Source: Marichromatium gracile (lineage in GTDB: Bacteria > Pseudomonadota > Gammaproteobacteria > Chromatiales > Chromatiaceae). Taken from it: DNA of 64,000 nt. The stretch covers positions 23,473 to 87,472 of the forward strand of contig NZ_SMDC01000014.1 of NCBI RefSeq assembly GCF_004343155.1, written 5' to 3'. The translations under genes and the position numbers were made by a program. Under the pieces are notes generated by a model. That model saw only the letters and a list, made by a program, of their open reading frames with translations, ran no database searches and had not been told where the DNA came from. How positions within the stretch are numbered: position 1 is the stretch's first letter; the number at the start of each line of letters is the position of its first letter. This document shows positions 22,806 through 33,952 of the stretch, one piece after another.

Positions 22806-25661
22806 ATGGCATGGCTTTTCCGACTTGGCGAGCGTGGGGCCGGTAAGGCCGCGAACGCCGAGGCCTTTTTCGAGAACCTGGTGCGCCAGCTCCCCGATCC
22901 CACCTGGGTCAAGGATCTGGATGGCCGCTATCTGTATTGCAATCCCGCCTTCGAGCAGCATTTCGGCATCGCCGCCGAGCAGGTGATCGGGTGCACCGAG
23001 GCCGACCTGTTTCCGCCGTCCTTTGCCGCCGCGCTCGGCGAGCAGGCCGCGGCGGTGCTCGGTGACGGGGGCGAGTCGCGCCGCGACCAGCGTCTCGAGC
23101 GTCCCGGTGGCGGTGAGTCGCGCTGGTTCGAGATCAGCTGTGCGCCGCTGTGCGATGAGCAGGGGCGGCGGTTCGCGCTGCTCGGCAGTGCGCGCGATGT
23201 CACCGAGCGTCGCCGCGCCGCCGAGGCGGCCTGGGATACCGAAACCCGGTTCCACGCCTTGTTCGAGCAGGTCGAGGCGATCTCGGTGCAGGGCTATGAT
23301 CGCAACCGTCGGGTGATCTACTGGAACCCGGCAAGCGAGGTGCTCTACGGCTACCGCCCGGCCGAGGCGCTTGGCGTCAAGCTCGAGGACCTGATCATTC
23401 CCGACGCGCTGCGTCACTATGTGATCAGCGCGGTCGACTCCTGGGTCCACGGTGCCCCGGTCCCGCCGGCCGGGGAGATGACCCTGCGTCGCGCCGATGG
23501 CTCGCCGGCGCACGTCTTCTCCAGTCACGTGATGTTGCGCGGCCCGGACGGCGAGCCGCAGATGTATTGCGTCGACATCGACCTGAGCGAGCGCAAGGCC
23601 GCCGAGGAACATATCCGCAAGCTCTCTCTGGCGATCGAGCAGAGCCCGGAGAGCATCGCCATCACCGACCCCGATGGCACCATCGAGTATGTCAACGAGG
23701 CCTTCGTGCACAACAGCGGCTATGCCCGCGAGGCGCTGATCGGCGCCAACCCGCGCATCCTGCAGTCGGGGCGCACGCCGCGCTCGACCTATCGCGACCT
23801 CTGGGCGACGCTGGCCCGTGGCGAGGTGTGGCGCGGCGAGTTCGTCAACCGTCGTCAGGATGGCAGCGAATACATCGAGATGGCGGTGATCGCGCCGATC
23901 CGTCAACCCGACGGGCGCATCACCCACTATGTTGCGGTCAAGGAGGACGTCACCGAGAAGAAGCGCATCGCCGAGGAGCTCGAGCGCTATCGCGATCATC
24001 TCGAGGAGCTGGTCGCGGCGCGCACCCGTCAGCTCTCCGAGGCGCGTGAGCGCGCCGAGGAGGCCAGCCGGGCCAAGAGCGCCTTCCTCGCCAACATGAG
24101 TCACGAGATCCGCTCGCCGATGAACGCCATCCTCGGGCTGACCTATCTGCTCGGGCGCGAGATGGCAACGCCGCAGCAACGTGCCACCCTGGCCAAGATC
24201 AAGGGGGCGGCCAACCACCTGCTGTCGATCATCAACGACATCCTCGACGTCTCCAAGATCGAGGCGGGCAAGCTCACGCTGGAGACCCATGACTTCGCCA
24301 TCGCCGAGCTGTTCAACCAGGTCGAGGCGTTGGTCCAGGCGCAGGCCGCGGCCAAGGGGCTGGCACTCGACTGCGAGGCCGAAGGGCTGCCGGCGGTGCT
24401 CCATGGCGACAGTACGCGACTGCGCCAGGCGTTGCTCAACTATCTGGGCAATGCGATCAAGTTCACCCACGAGGGCCGCATCCTGCTGCGTGCCGAGGTC
24501 CTCGAGACCCGTGGCAGACGCCTGTTGATCCGTTTTGCCGTCACCGATACCGGGATCGGCATCGAGCCCGCCGATCTCAAGCAGCTGTTCCAGCCCTTCA
24601 CCCAGGTCGACAATTCCGCCACCCGTCGCTATTCGGGCAGTGGGCTGGGGTTGGCGATCACTCGCCGGCTGGCCTTGATGATGGGAGGCCAGACCGGGGT
24701 CGAGAGCGTTTCCGGCAAGGGCAGCACCTTCTGGTTCACCGCCTGGCTCGGTCAGGCCGAGAACCAGGATCCGATCGAACTCGGTGTGCCACGCGAGGAA
24801 GGGGATGCTGCGGCGCATCTGAGCGAACGCCATCGTGGTGCCCGGGTGCTGCTGGTGGAAGACAACCAGGTCAACCAGGAGGTCGCCGCCGAGATCCTCA
24901 AGGATGTCGGGCTGGAGGTCGACGTCGCCGACAATGGCCGCGAGGCGGTGACCATGGCGCGGCGGGTTCACTATGATTTGGTCCTGATGGATCTGCAGAT
25001 GCCCGAGATGGACGGACTCGAGGCCACCCGGCGGTTGCGCCGGTTGCCCGGCTGGGAGGAGCGACCGATCATCGCGATGACCGCCAATGCCTATGATGAC
25101 GACCGGCGCCGTTGCGAGGCGGCGGGGATGAACGGTCATGTCTCCAAGCCGGTCGACCCCCAGACCCTCTATGCCACCCTGCTCGACTGGCTCTCGCGCA
25201 CCATGACCGAGACACCGAGCGCGCCCCCATCGGGCGCCGTCGCTGCGGGCGCTGTGGTGCTGGAGCAGGGGGACGAACAGGTCGCCACCGGCGACGTCCT
25301 GGAGCGGCTCGCCCAGCTCGGTCATGTCGATCTGAGCTTCGCCCTCAGGAGCCTGCATGGCAAGCGCGAGGTCTATACGCGACTGGTCGGCATGTACGCG
25401 GAGCATCATCGCGAGGATCTCGCCAAGCTACGCCGGGCGTTGCAGTCGGGCGATCGCGATCAGGCGCGGCGGCTCGCACATGCATTGAGCGGTGTCGCCG
25501 GGACCCTGGGGTTCGTCGAGCTACAGCGGTTGTGCCGCACCCTCGATGTCGCGCTGCGCGATGAGACCGAGATCGAGATACTCGAGGTGTCGCTGGCGCG
25601 CGCCGAGGTCCTCCAGGGACAGCTGCTGGCGGCAATCGCCACCGACCCCGGGCGCGGCTGA
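22806..25661 (+). CDS. Hybrid sensor histidine kinase: three PAS, HisKA, HATPase, receiver, HPt
   Basis: 951-residue cytoplasmic hybrid kinase with no membrane segment. Three PAS domains occupy about residues 20-140, 145-260 and 270-390. A coiled-coil linker (about 385-425) leads to the dimerisation/phosphoacceptor domain with His433 in [14 protein letters not shown]. The ATPase domain follows (N box near [16 protein letters not shown]1 [11 protein letters not shown]2 GSGLGLAIT). The receiver has Asp729 in [13 protein letters not shown] and the C-terminal HPt has His892 in RRLAHALSG. This is a full internal phosphorelay; the final output regulator is not adjacent. ATG 22806 is used; GTG at 22746 would add 20 residues. 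Signal unknown. Confidence 0.9.
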   Translation: MAWLFRLGERGAGKAANAEAFFENLVRQLPDPTWVKDLDGRYLYCNPAFEQHFGIAAEQVIGCTEADLFPPSFAAALGEQAAAVLGDGGESRRDQRLERPGGGESRWFEISCAPLCDEQGRRFALLGSARDVTERRRAAEAAWDTETRFHALFEQVEAISVQGYDRNRRVIYWNPASEVLYGYRPAEALGVKLEDLIIPDALRHYVISAVDSWVHGAPVPPAGEMTLRRADGSPAHVFSSHVMLRGPDGEPQMYCVDIDLSERKAAEEHIRKLSLAIEQSPESIAITDPDGTIEYVNEAFVHNSGYAREALIGANPRILQSGRTPRSTYRDLWATLARGEVWRGEFVNRRQDGSEYIEMAVIAPIRQPDGRITHYVAVKEDVTEKKRIAEELERYRDHLEELVAARTRQLSEARERAEEASRAKSAFLANMSHEIRSPMNAILGLTYLLGREMATPQQRATLAKIKGAANHLLSIINDILDVSKIEAGKLTLETHDFAIAELFNQVEALVQAQAAAKGLALDCEAEGLPAVLHGDSTRLRQALLNYLGNAIKFTHEGRILLRAEVLETRGRRLLIRFAVTDTGIGIEPADLKQLFQPFTQVDNSATRRYSGSGLGLAITRRLALMMGGQTGVESVSGKGSTFWFTAWLGQAENQDPIELGVPREEGDAAAHLSERHRGARVLLVEDNQVNQEVAAEILKDVGLEVDVADNGREAVTMARRVHYDLVLMDLQMPEMDGLEATRRLRRLPGWEERPIIAMTANAYDDDRRRCEAAGMNGHVSKPVDPQTLYATLLDWLSRTMTETPSAPPSGAVAAGAVVLEQGDEQVATGDVLERLAQLGHVDLSFALRSLHGKREVYTRLVGMYAEHHREDLAKLRRALQSGDRDQARRLAHALSGVAGTLGFVELQRLCRTLDVALRDETEIEILEVSLARAEVLQGQLLAAIATDPGRG

Positions 25662-25691
25662 GCTCGGTCGGAACACTGTCGCGGCGAGCGC

Positions 25692-27848
25692 TCAGCGTTG
25701 CTCGACGAACACCGTCAGCAGGCGTCGGGCGAGCAGGGTCAGCCCGACGATCAGCGCCAGTGCCAGGGTGAGCAGCAGGAACTGCTCGGGACCGGCGCGG
25801 CGCAGCAACGCCATCAACCCCTCGGCGAACACCGCCATCGTCGCCACCCCGGGCAGCATCCCGATCAAGGTGCCGATGGCGTAGTCACGCAGGCGGATGT
25901 GCGAGGCCCCGGCGAGCAGGTTGAGCAGGGTGAAGGGGGCGACCGGGACGATGCGCACGGCGATGATGGTGAGGATGCCGCGCCGTGCCAGGCGCTCGCT
26001 GAGGCGGTGGATGCGTCCGCCGGCGAGCCGGTTGACGGCGGGTCGACCGAGATAGGCACCGAGCCCGTAGGCCGCCAGCGCCGCGAGCAGCGAGCCGAGC
26101 AGGGCATAGCTGGCCCCGGCCAGGGGGCCGTAGACCAGCGCGGTGACCAGGATCAGCAGGGTCACCGGGATCGCCAGCAGACTGCCGACGACGAAACCCG
26201 CGAGCAACAGCGCCGGCCCCCAGGGGGCGTGGAGCTGATCGGTCAGTTGCTCGGCGAGCTGCTGCGGATCGAGTGATTCGCCCAGGCCGCTCCAGCGCCA
26301 GAGGATCGCCAGCGCGGCGAGCAGCACGACCAGCGCGATCCCGAATCTGAGTCGGCGCCGCGCGTGCGGCAGATGACGACGCCCGAGCACGGCGTCGCCG
26401 ACATCGAGGACGTTGAGCGGGCGCTTGGGGTCGATCAGCCGCTCGTCGGGGAGCTGGCGTTCCCACTCCGGGTCGACGGCGCCCTCCAGCGGGGTCAGGG
26501 TCTTGCGCCCCGGAGGGGCGTCGGCGCGGATCGCTTCGATTGCCCCGATCAGTCCGCCGGCCTCCCGTTCGGCGCTTGCCAGGTGTTGCGGCTCGCAGTC
26601 GAGCAGGTTGCCGATGAGTTCGCGGCGCAGCGCGGCGATGCGTGCCCGTCCCTCCTCGTCGGTGACCTCGAGACAGAGGTCGCATTCAGTATCCAACCCC
26701 ATCGATCGATTGCTGAGATTGGCCGATCCGACCCGCAACCAGCGGTCGTCGACGATCGCCAGCTTGGCGTGGACCATCAGGCAGCCGCTCTCGAGGCCGG
26801 GGACCTCGGGGTGGTAGACGCGCAGTCGAGCGTGCCGATCGGCCTCGCGCAGGCGCTCGAGCTGGCGGGCGCGAAGTATGTCCATGGTGTGCTGTTCGAG
26901 CCAGGCGCCGGTCTCGCGCGGCAGCACGATCACCACCTCCGGGCCGTGCGTCTCGTCGAGGCGTTCGCACAGCGCGCTGCACAGGGTGGTCGAGGTCAGG
27001 TACTGGTTCTCGAGATAGATCAGCCGCTCGGCGCGTGCGAACAACGCCAGATAGAGCTGCTCGACCTCGCGCACCTCCCGCTCCGGTGCCTGGTCGTCGC
27101 GCGCCGGTTGCTGCGGCTGGGTGCGGGCGATGGCGCAGGGTTGGTCGCGCAGCAGCGCAGCGACCCCTTCGGGCCAGGGATCGTGTACCGGTGGTGGGCT
27201 CGGCGCGGGCGTCTCCTCGCCGCAGCGCGCCCAGCGCGCGCGCGCCAGCTCGGCGAGTGCGCCGGCGCTCTCGCCGTCGACCATCAATTGCAGGTCGTGG
27301 AAGGGCGGGTAGGGCTTGCCGTCGGGATCGCGTCGACGGGCATCCTCGGCCTGGTGCGCGCTGCTGTCCCAGCGCCACTTGCCGAGGTCGAAGCCGCCGC
27401 AGAAGGCCAGTGCGTCGTCGATGACCACCAGCTTCTGGTGGTGACTGGCCGCCAGCGGATGATTGTCATCGAGGGCGAAGTGCAGGCGAGGGTGCTGGCG
27501 CCAGGGGTGGATGCCGAAGAGCAGCGGTTCACGCTCGAGCGCGTAGATCGGCGCATAGTCCCAAAGCAGGATCCAGGCCTCGAGCCCGGGGGTGCGTTCG
27601 AGCAGGGCATGGAGCAGCTCGCCGAGTCGGGTCGGCAGCCCGTCGCCGGGGTCCTCGCGCACCAGCTCGAGCTGACTGTGCAGGTCCCAGCCGAGGATCA
27701 GGATGCGATGCCGGGCATTGATCAGTGCCCGACGCAGGGTGGCGAAGTAGCGTTCGCCATCGATCAGTGGAGCCAGACGGCGGGTGCCGGTGATCTGCCA
27801 GCAGGTCTCGCCGGGTACCAGCAATGGGTTGGGCGTGTGACGTTCCAT
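25692..27848 (-). CDS. Phospholipase D-like protein fused to a VTT (SNARE-associated/DedA-like) membrane domain
   Basis: 718 residues. The N-terminal half is a PLD-superfamily phosphatidyltransferase/phosphodiesterase with two HKD motifs: HHQKLVVIDD (about residue 136) and VHAKLAIVDD (about residue 358), each followed by the family GG/GSANLSNRS segment. After a linker, a single hydrophobic helix (about 495-515) and a C-terminal VTT domain (about 540-715) have the conserved RIVPVAPFTLLNLLAGA and GTLIGMLPGV segments. The fusion suggests membrane lipid remodelling or transport; substrate unknown. The upstream EEP gene ends 7 bases before its start, so the two form an operon. Confidence 0.9.
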   Translation of the reverse strand: MERHTPNPLLVPGETCWQITGTRRLAPLIDGERYFATLRRALINARHRILILGWDLHSQLELVREDPGDGLPTRLGELLHALLERTPGLEAWILLWDYAPIYALEREPLLFGIHPWRQHPRLHFALDDNHPLAASHHQKLVVIDDALAFCGGFDLGKWRWDSSAHQAEDARRRDPDGKPYPPFHDLQLMVDGESAGALAELARARWARCGEETPAPSPPPVHDPWPEGVAALLRDQPCAIARTQPQQPARDDQAPEREVREVEQLYLALFARAERLIYLENQYLTSTTLCSALCERLDETHGPEVVIVLPRETGAWLEQHTMDILRARQLERLREADRHARLRVYHPEVPGLESGCLMVHAKLAIVDDRWLRVGSANLSNRSMGLDTECDLCLEVTDEEGRARIAALRRELIGNLLDCEPQHLASAEREAGGLIGAIEAIRADAPPGRKTLTPLEGAVDPEWERQLPDERLIDPKRPLNVLDVGDAVLGRRHLPHARRRLRFGIALVVLLAALAILWRWSGLGESLDPQQLAEQLTDQLHAPWGPALLLAGFVVGSLLAIPVTLLILVTALVYGPLAGASYALLGSLLAALAAYGLGAYLGRPAVNRLAGGRIHRLSERLARRGILTIIAVRIVPVAPFTLLNLLAGASHIRLRDYAIGTLIGMLPGVATMAVFAEGLMALLRRAGPEQFLLLTLALALIVGLTLLARRLLTVFVEQR

Positions 27849-27855
27849 CGGGGGG

Positions 27856-28605
27856 TCATCCTGTTCGGGTGGCGCGCGGCAGCGCCAGTTCTGCGTAGAG
27901 CGGCAGGTGGTCGGAGGCGATGCGGGCCCGTGGGTCGCGGCTGCGTTCGAGTCGCTGCAACAGTCCCGCCGGTCGGGTCCAGACGCGATCGAGCGCGAGC
28001 AGTGGCCAGGCGGCGGGGAAGCTGGCGAGCCTCGGGGTGGGCCCGAGCAGCCGGGAGAGCTGGCGTTCGGTGCGCGCCAGCGGCCACCAGGTGTTGAAGT
28101 CGCCCAGTACCACCAGGGGGGCGGGTGAGTCGCTGATCCAGGGGCGCAGGCGTTCGACCTGGCGGCGTCGCTCCCGGGTCTTCAGCCCGAGATGGGTGGC
28201 GAGACAGCGCAGCGGGGTGCCGTGCGCGGTGCGCAGGTCGGCGACGATGGCTCCGCGCGGCTCGCGCCGGCGTTCGCTGAGGTCGAGACGGGTGAGTGCG
28301 ATGACCGGCAGCCGGGTGAGCAGGGCGTTGCCGTAGTGGCGGTCGTGGGTGAGGATGGTCGGACCGGGAATGGCGTGATAGTCGCCGAGTTGCGCCAGCT
28401 CGTGCATCTGTGCCGAGGGCGCGTGTGCTGTCGGGGTCGAGTCGACCTCCTGGAGCGCGATCAGGTCGGCATCGAGCGCGCGCAGCACCGTGGCAATGCG
28501 TCCGAGGTCGCGGCGACCGTCGCGGCCGATCCCGCCGTGGATATTGTAGGTGACCACGCGCAGCCGCTGGCGCGGGTCCTGGTCGGCCATCATGTTCCAT
28601 GACAT
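27856..28605 (-). CDS. Endonuclease/exonuclease/phosphatase (EEP) family protein
   Basis: About 249 residues of the DNase I/sphingomyelinase/inositol-phosphatase fold. Motifs: VVTYNIHGGIGRDGRRD at the start, the metal-ligand glutamate in LIALQEVDS, VVLGDFNTWW, and the C-terminal SDHLPLYAELAL with the catalytic His. It has no signal peptide. ATG at 28605 is used; ATGs at 28593 and 28590 would also precede the conserved core and cannot be excluded. Family members paired with PLD genes are often annotated as phospholipid-acting phosphodiesterases; here the substrate is inferred only from the neighbour. Confidence 0.85.
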   Translation of the reverse strand: MSWNMMADQDPRQRLRVVTYNIHGGIGRDGRRDLGRIATVLRALDADLIALQEVDSTPTAHAPSAQMHELAQLGDYHAIPGPTILTHDRHYGNALLTRLPVIALTRLDLSERRREPRGAIVADLRTAHGTPLRCLATHLGLKTRERRRQVERLRPWISDSPAPLVVLGDFNTWWPLARTERQLSRLLGPTPRLASFPAAWPLLALDRVWTRPAGLLQRLERSRDPRARIASDHLPLYAELALPRATRTG

Positions 28606-28729
28606 GGCTGCCGCGTGGCGTGATTCAACCGCGGCCACGTCGTCCCCGGGCCGGCTCCCCTATACTGTGGGCAGACGAAAAGGATGTCGCAAGGCGTGTT
28701 GGTTCAGCGTCAGCGCAGGAGTGAGCACC

Positions 28730-29074
28730 ATGATCGATGTCCCGGTTTCGGTTCCCTTCGTCCCCACCGGTGCGCGTCCGAGCATGTCGGAGCGGCTTGG
28801 GCTCGGGCGGGTGGCCACGCGCCCCGAGTCGACACGTCCGGTCAACGATCCCGAGGCGGTCGGCCCGCGCCGCCCGAGCGACGAACAGGCGCGCGACGGC
28901 GCAGTGCTGGGTGGCGAGATCGGCGCCCGCGTCCGTCTCGCACTCGAGGCCGGCGAGCACACCGCCGAACCCGCCTCCACGACCTCGCAGACGAGCGGGG
29001 AGGCGCGCTTGAGCGCGGCGCTGGATCCCGGGCCGGCGGCGCCGACGCGCGGGTCGTTCGACGCCGAGGCCTGA
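28730..29074 (+). CDS. Small low-complexity protein, unknown
   Basis: 114-residue protein, Pro/Ala/Gly/Arg/Glu-rich and probably disordered, starting MIDVPVSVPFVPTGARPS. ATG is preceded by CAGGAGTGAGCACC, a good ribosome site, which is the main support for the gene. A TATACT hexamer at 28661-28666 could be its -10. I recognise no domain. It is next to ComFB and the motility island, divergent from the EEP/PLD pair, and converges with comFB. Confidence 0.5.
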   Translation: MIDVPVSVPFVPTGARPSMSERLGLGRVATRPESTRPVNDPEAVGPRRPSDEQARDGAVLGGEIGARVRLALEAGEHTAEPASTTSQTSGEARLSAALDPGPAAPTRGSFDAEA

Positions 29075-29089
29075 GCCTCGCTGTCGGGG

Positions 29090-29374
29090 TCAGTCTTCCT
29101 CGTGGGGCCGCGGTGTGCGGCGGCGGCGGGTGGTCTCGAAGGCGAAGGCCACGGCGTCGGCGACCTCCTCGGCCATGCGCGAGCGTTCCTCGTCGCTCTG
29201 GTGCGAGGCGAAGTCGATGCTGTGGCGTACGTAGCGCGGCGGCAGATAATTGAGCGCGACACAGGCGAGATCGTCAAAGTAGTCTGCGTCGAAGGCTTCG
29301 CCGCGCTCGGCGAGCAGCTCGCTGATACGCGCGGCGACCAGGCGTTCATAGTGATTCTCGATGCTGGAGAGCAT
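29090..29374 (-). CDS. comFB: ComFB family protein
   Basis: 94-residue protein of the late competence ComFB family. Recognisable parts are the opening helix IENHYERLVAARISELL, the acidic DADYFDDLACVALNYLPPRYV and a C-terminal helix. Recent work describes ComFB proteins as cyclic-dinucleotide-binding regulators of pili and motility (named from general knowledge). It lies between the small unknown gene and the atypical PilZ gene, next to the flagellar regulator, so a role in motility or surface behaviour is inferred. Confidence 0.8.
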   Translation of the reverse strand: MLSSIENHYERLVAARISELLAERGEAFDADYFDDLACVALNYLPPRYVRHSIDFASHQSDEERSRMAEEVADAVAFAFETTRRRRTPRPHEED

Positions 29375-29533
29375 GACGGTCGACTCCGGTTCTGCCTATC
29401 GGGATGGCGCCGGCCCCGGGGTGGGCACGATGCGCCATGGGTCGGCGCTATCTTAGCCGAAGCCTCGCGATCTCGACCATGACGCAGGGCGTGTCGTCCA
29501 GCAAGTCCCGAGTTCGATCCCAAAGGAGCGAAG

Positions 29534-30070
29534 ATGCACGATCGACACGGCTCGACCGATGCCGCCATTCCCGCCGCATGGCGGGGCGTGCTGGGCGACG
29601 GCCTGGCCATCACCCTGGTGCTGGCGCTGGCGCCGAGCCGTCGCCCCCCGACCCCGGCGGAGTCGGGGGTTCGGCTGCTCGATGCCATCGCGATGCTCGA
29701 AGACGGTGGCCGTGGCGGGCGCGACGAGACGCCCTCGCTGGAGCTGCAGCGACTCGAGGCGAAGGTCGACCTGCTGATGCAGCTGCTCTCGACCTGGATG
29801 CAGGCGCAACTCCCGGCGCCGGTGAGCGCGACCTTGAGCGCCGAGGGGGTGGTGTTGCCCGCCGCGCTGCTCGATACTGCCGATGATCGGCTCGAGCTCT
29901 ACCCCTCGACAGCCTTCGCCCAGCCGCTGGTGCTCGGGCTCGAGACGGTCTGCGAACTCGATGGTGCGATGGGCGCGCGCTGGCGGTTCAGTGATGACGG
30001 GCTGCGCGAGGCGCTGGGGCGTTGGGTGTTTCGGATGCACCGGCGCGCAGTGGCGCGGGCGCGGCGATAG
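29534..30070 (+). CDS. Atypical PilZ (tPilZ-like) c-di-GMP receptor candidate
   Basis: 178-residue protein resembling the atypical PilZ group. A leucine-rich helix LQRLEAKVDLLMQLLSTWM (about residues 75-93) is followed by a beta-strand start PVSATLSAEGVVLPAALL. Helical pairing of this kind supports tetramerisation in the Xanthomonas tPilZ example. The classical RxxxR and (D/N)xSxxG signature of c-di-GMP binding is not seen, as expected for the group. ATG is preceded by AAAGGAGCGAAG. It lies upstream of fleQ on the same strand. Confidence 0.6.
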   Translation: MHDRHGSTDAAIPAAWRGVLGDGLAITLVLALAPSRRPPTPAESGVRLLDAIAMLEDGGRGGRDETPSLELQRLEAKVDLLMQLLSTWMQAQLPAPVSATLSAEGVVLPAALLDTADDRLELYPSTAFAQPLVLGLETVCELDGAMGARWRFSDDGLREALGRWVFRMHRRAVARARR

Positions 30071-30103
30071 CGCGCCTTCGGTCGCACCATGGGGTCTGCG
30101 TGC

Positions 30104-30132
30104 TTGACAGTGGCCGACGCGGACGTTAGAAA
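30104..30132 (+). promoter_or_regulatory. Candidate sigma-70 promoter for fleQ
   Basis: TTGACA at 30104-30109, a 17-base spacer, then TAGAAA at 30127-30132 (4 of 6 matches to TATAAT). The fleQ start is about 145 bases downstream, so the leader would be long. A vegetative promoter is expected for a flagellar master regulator. Confidence 0.4.
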
Positions 30133-30278
30133 CTCGTCGCTCCATCAAGAATCGCGATGCGCCCTCTCCGGAGCAAACAGCAAGCCGGTTCGGCGGCCGT
30201 CTGCTCGCCTTCCGCGTGTCGCGGGCGCGAGTGTCACGAGCGCGGGGCTGCGTTCACCGCGGAAGGATTGCGTTTACG

Positions 30279-31664
<1,386 letters not shown>

Positions 31665-31817
31665 CAAAGCCCCCCCCCGGCCGAGCGGGAGACCGAGATT
31701 GGCCGTCAAGAATTCGACGTCCTGTCGGTGATGATGCTGCTCGTCATCTGCGCCCGGGGTTGCGCAATCCTGCCGCAGCCCTTGTCCGTCAGGCCCTGCC
31801 GCCATGCCTGAGGTTTT

Positions 31818-31833
31818 TGGCACTTAATTTGCA
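31818..31833 (+). promoter_or_regulatory. Sigma-54 promoter of the fliE operon
   Basis: TGGCACTTAATTTGCA matches the consensus TGGCACGNNNNTTGCW at every specified position except one (T for G after CAC); the GG and GC dinucleotides have the required spacing. The fliE GTG start is 91 bases downstream. FleQ, its likely activator, is encoded immediately upstream. Confidence 0.85.
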
Positions 31834-31923
31834 ATATCCCAATCGTGTCCAAGGGTCGGGTACGCCGCTGCACCTGCGTATCCAACCGGATTACGTGGAT
31901 TGAAGAGATGGGAGATTGTGAAC

Positions 31924-32259
31924 GTGAGTGACATGCAGATCCAGAACGTCTTGCAGCAGATGCGCGCGCTCTCGCAGTCGGGACGGGTCGAGGGGAGCAT
32001 GCCTGCGACGCAGCAGCCGACGGCGCCGAGCGAGGGCGGTGAATTCGCCACCGCGCTGCGCGATTCGTTGCGCTCGGTCAATGCGTTGCAGCAGGAGGCC
32101 AAGCAGGTGCAGACCAGTTTCGAGCTCGGTGAGGCCAATACCAGTCTGCCGCAGGTGATGGTGGCGATGAACAAGTCGAGTCTCGCCTTCGAGGCGACCA
32201 ATCAGGTGCGCAACCGGCTGTTGTCGGCGTACCAGGAAGTCATGAGCATGCAGGTCTGA
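31924..32259 (+). CDS. fliE: Flagellar hook-basal body adapter FliE
   Basis: Links the MS ring to the proximal rod. 111 residues. GTG at 31924 gives VSDMQIQNVLQQMRAL, the usual N-terminal pattern, with GGAG nine bases upstream; TTG 31900 and GTG 31918 are in-frame alternatives. The conserved C-terminal part NTSLPQVMVAMNKSSLAFEA and the helix through VRNRLLSAYQEVMSMQV are typical. First gene of the basal-body/export operon behind the sigma-54 promoter. Confidence 0.93.
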   Translation: MSDMQIQNVLQQMRALSQSGRVEGSMPATQQPTAPSEGGEFATALRDSLRSVNALQQEAKQVQTSFELGEANTSLPQVMVAMNKSSLAFEATNQVRNRLLSAYQEVMSMQV

Positions 32260-32296
32260 GCGCTGACGGCGCGCGGATCCACGGAGAGATTCATCC

Positions 32297-33952
32297 ATGG
32301 CGTCTTCGCTGACAGCCGCCTTTTCTACTGGAATCAAGACCTTCAACGAACTGCCGGTGGGTCGGCAGATCGCGTTGCTGGGGATGATCGCCGGTGGTCT
32401 GGTGGTGGCTGGCGCCATCCTCTACTGGGCGATGCGCCCGACCTATGCGCCGCTGTTCTCGCGGATGGAGAATGCCGAGGCGGCCGAGGTGGTTCAGGCG
32501 CTCGATCAGCTCGGCGTGGCCTACCGCATCGATGAACTCTCCGGACGGATCGAGATCCCCCAGGCCCAGATCGCCCAGACCCGATTATTGCTCGCCGGTC
32601 AGGGGCTGCCACGCGCCTCGGACTTCGGCTTCGAGCTGCTGCAGGAGGACATGGGATTCGGCGCCAGTCGCTTGATGGAAGGAGCGCGCCATCAGCGTGC
32701 GCTCGAAGGCGAGCTGGCGCGCTCGATCGCGGCGCTCGATCCGGTGGAGAGTGCGCGGGTTCATCTCGCGCTGCCCGAGCGCTCGGTGTTCGTGCGCGAG
32801 CGCAAGCCCGCGAGCGCTTCGGTGGTGGTCCATCTGCGCGGCACCCGGGCCTTGAACGACACCCAGGTCGCAGCCATCGTTCATCTGGTGTCCTCGAGCA
32901 TCCCGGCGCTCGATCCCGAGCAGGTCACCGTGGTTGACCAGCACGGTCGGCTGCTCACCAGCAACGACGACGAGATGGGGTTGTCGACCTCGGCCGACCA
33001 GCTCGACTACATCCGCCGTCTCGAGAGCAGCTATGTCGATCGGGTGATGACCCTGCTGGTGCCGATCATCGGGCGCGACGGGGTGCGGGTGCAGGTGGCC
33101 GCGGACATCGATTTCTCCCGCGTCGAGCGCACCCAGGAGTCGTTCGATCCCGAGCGCACCGCGGTGCGCTCCGAGCAGCTCAGCGAGCAGGAGCGCGTCG
33201 GCAGCGACCCGGCGATCGGCGGCATCCCCGGCGCCTTGACCAACCAGCCGCCGGCCGGTGGCGCCGTCGGCGAGGCGCCGGTGGCCGACCCGATGATGCC
33301 GAGCAGTCGCAGCATGCAGAAGACGCGCAACTACGAGATCGATCGTGCGATCTCGCACGTGCGCGAGATGCCGGGCAATATCCGCCGGCTGTCGACGGCG
33401 GTGGTGGTCGACTATCGCGAGGAGCTCAACGAGGAAGGCGAGGTGGTGCGGGTGCCGCGCACGGAGGAGGAGCTGGCGAGCATTCGCGCGCTGGTGCGTG
33501 AGGCGGTGGGGTTCGACGATGCGCGCAATGATTCGCTCAACGTGATCACCGCCTCGTTCACGCCCGCCGACACCACCGACGCCGAGCCGGTCTGGACCCA
33601 GCCGTGGTTCCTCGAGCTGGCCAAGATCGGCGCCGGGCTGATCCTCGCGCTGATGGTACTCTTGACCATCGTGCGTCCGGCGGTACGTCAGCTCGCGCCG
33701 CCGTCCGCCGACGAGGCTGCCGCCGCGCTCGAGGACCAGTCGGGCGAGGGCGGTGGGGCCGGCGGCGAGGGCGAGCTCGGCGAGGATACCGTGGCGATCA
33801 CCCAGCAGAGCGCGGCGATCGCCGCGCTCACCGGGCCGAAGGACGGGGATCAGCAGCAGGTCGATCTCGAGGCGGTGCGCGAGCTGGTCAAAGAGGATCC
33901 GAAACGCGTGGCACAGGTGATGAAGAGCTGGCTGAACGAAGATGGCAACTGA
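32297..33952 (+). CDS. fliF: Flagellar MS-ring protein FliF
   Basis: 551-residue membrane ring protein. The first membrane helix is at about residues 26-46 (IALLGMIAGGLVVAGAILYW) and the second at about 437-456 (LAKIGAGLILALMVLLTIV). Between them are the periplasmic ring-building domains, including the EGARHQRALEGELARSI and ESARVHLALPERSVF segments. The C-terminal tail (RELVKEDPKRVAQVMKSWL) binds FliG. A glycine/glutamate-rich stretch sits before the tail. It overlaps fliG by 11 bases. Confidence 0.97.
   Translation: MASSLTAAFSTGIKTFNELPVGRQIALLGMIAGGLVVAGAILYWAMRPTYAPLFSRMENAEAAEVVQALDQLGVAYRIDELSGRIEIPQAQIAQTRLLLAGQGLPRASDFGFELLQEDMGFGASRLMEGARHQRALEGELARSIAALDPVESARVHLALPERSVFVRERKPASASVVVHLRGTRALNDTQVAAIVHLVSSSIPALDPEQVTVVDQHGRLLTSNDDEMGLSTSADQLDYIRRLESSYVDRVMTLLVPIIGRDGVRVQVAADIDFSRVERTQESFDPERTAVRSEQLSEQERVGSDPAIGGIPGALTNQPPAGGAVGEAPVADPMMPSSRSMQKTRNYEIDRAISHVREMPGNIRRLSTAVVVDYREELNEEGEVVRVPRTEEELASIRALVREAVGFDDARNDSLNVITASFTPADTTDAEPVWTQPWFLELAKIGAGLILALMVLLTIVRPAVRQLAPPSADEAAAALEDQSGEGGGAGGEGELGEDTVAITQQSAAIAALTGPKDGDQQQVDLEAVRELVKEDPKRVAQVMKSWLNEDGN

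Noticed and set aside
22704..25409. Minus-strand 901-residue frame opposite the hybrid kinase
   Set aside because: Antisense of a clear multidomain kinase.
31665..31800. Intrinsic terminator after fleQ
   Set aside because: The C-run and weak pairings there form no stable hairpin with a T-tract.
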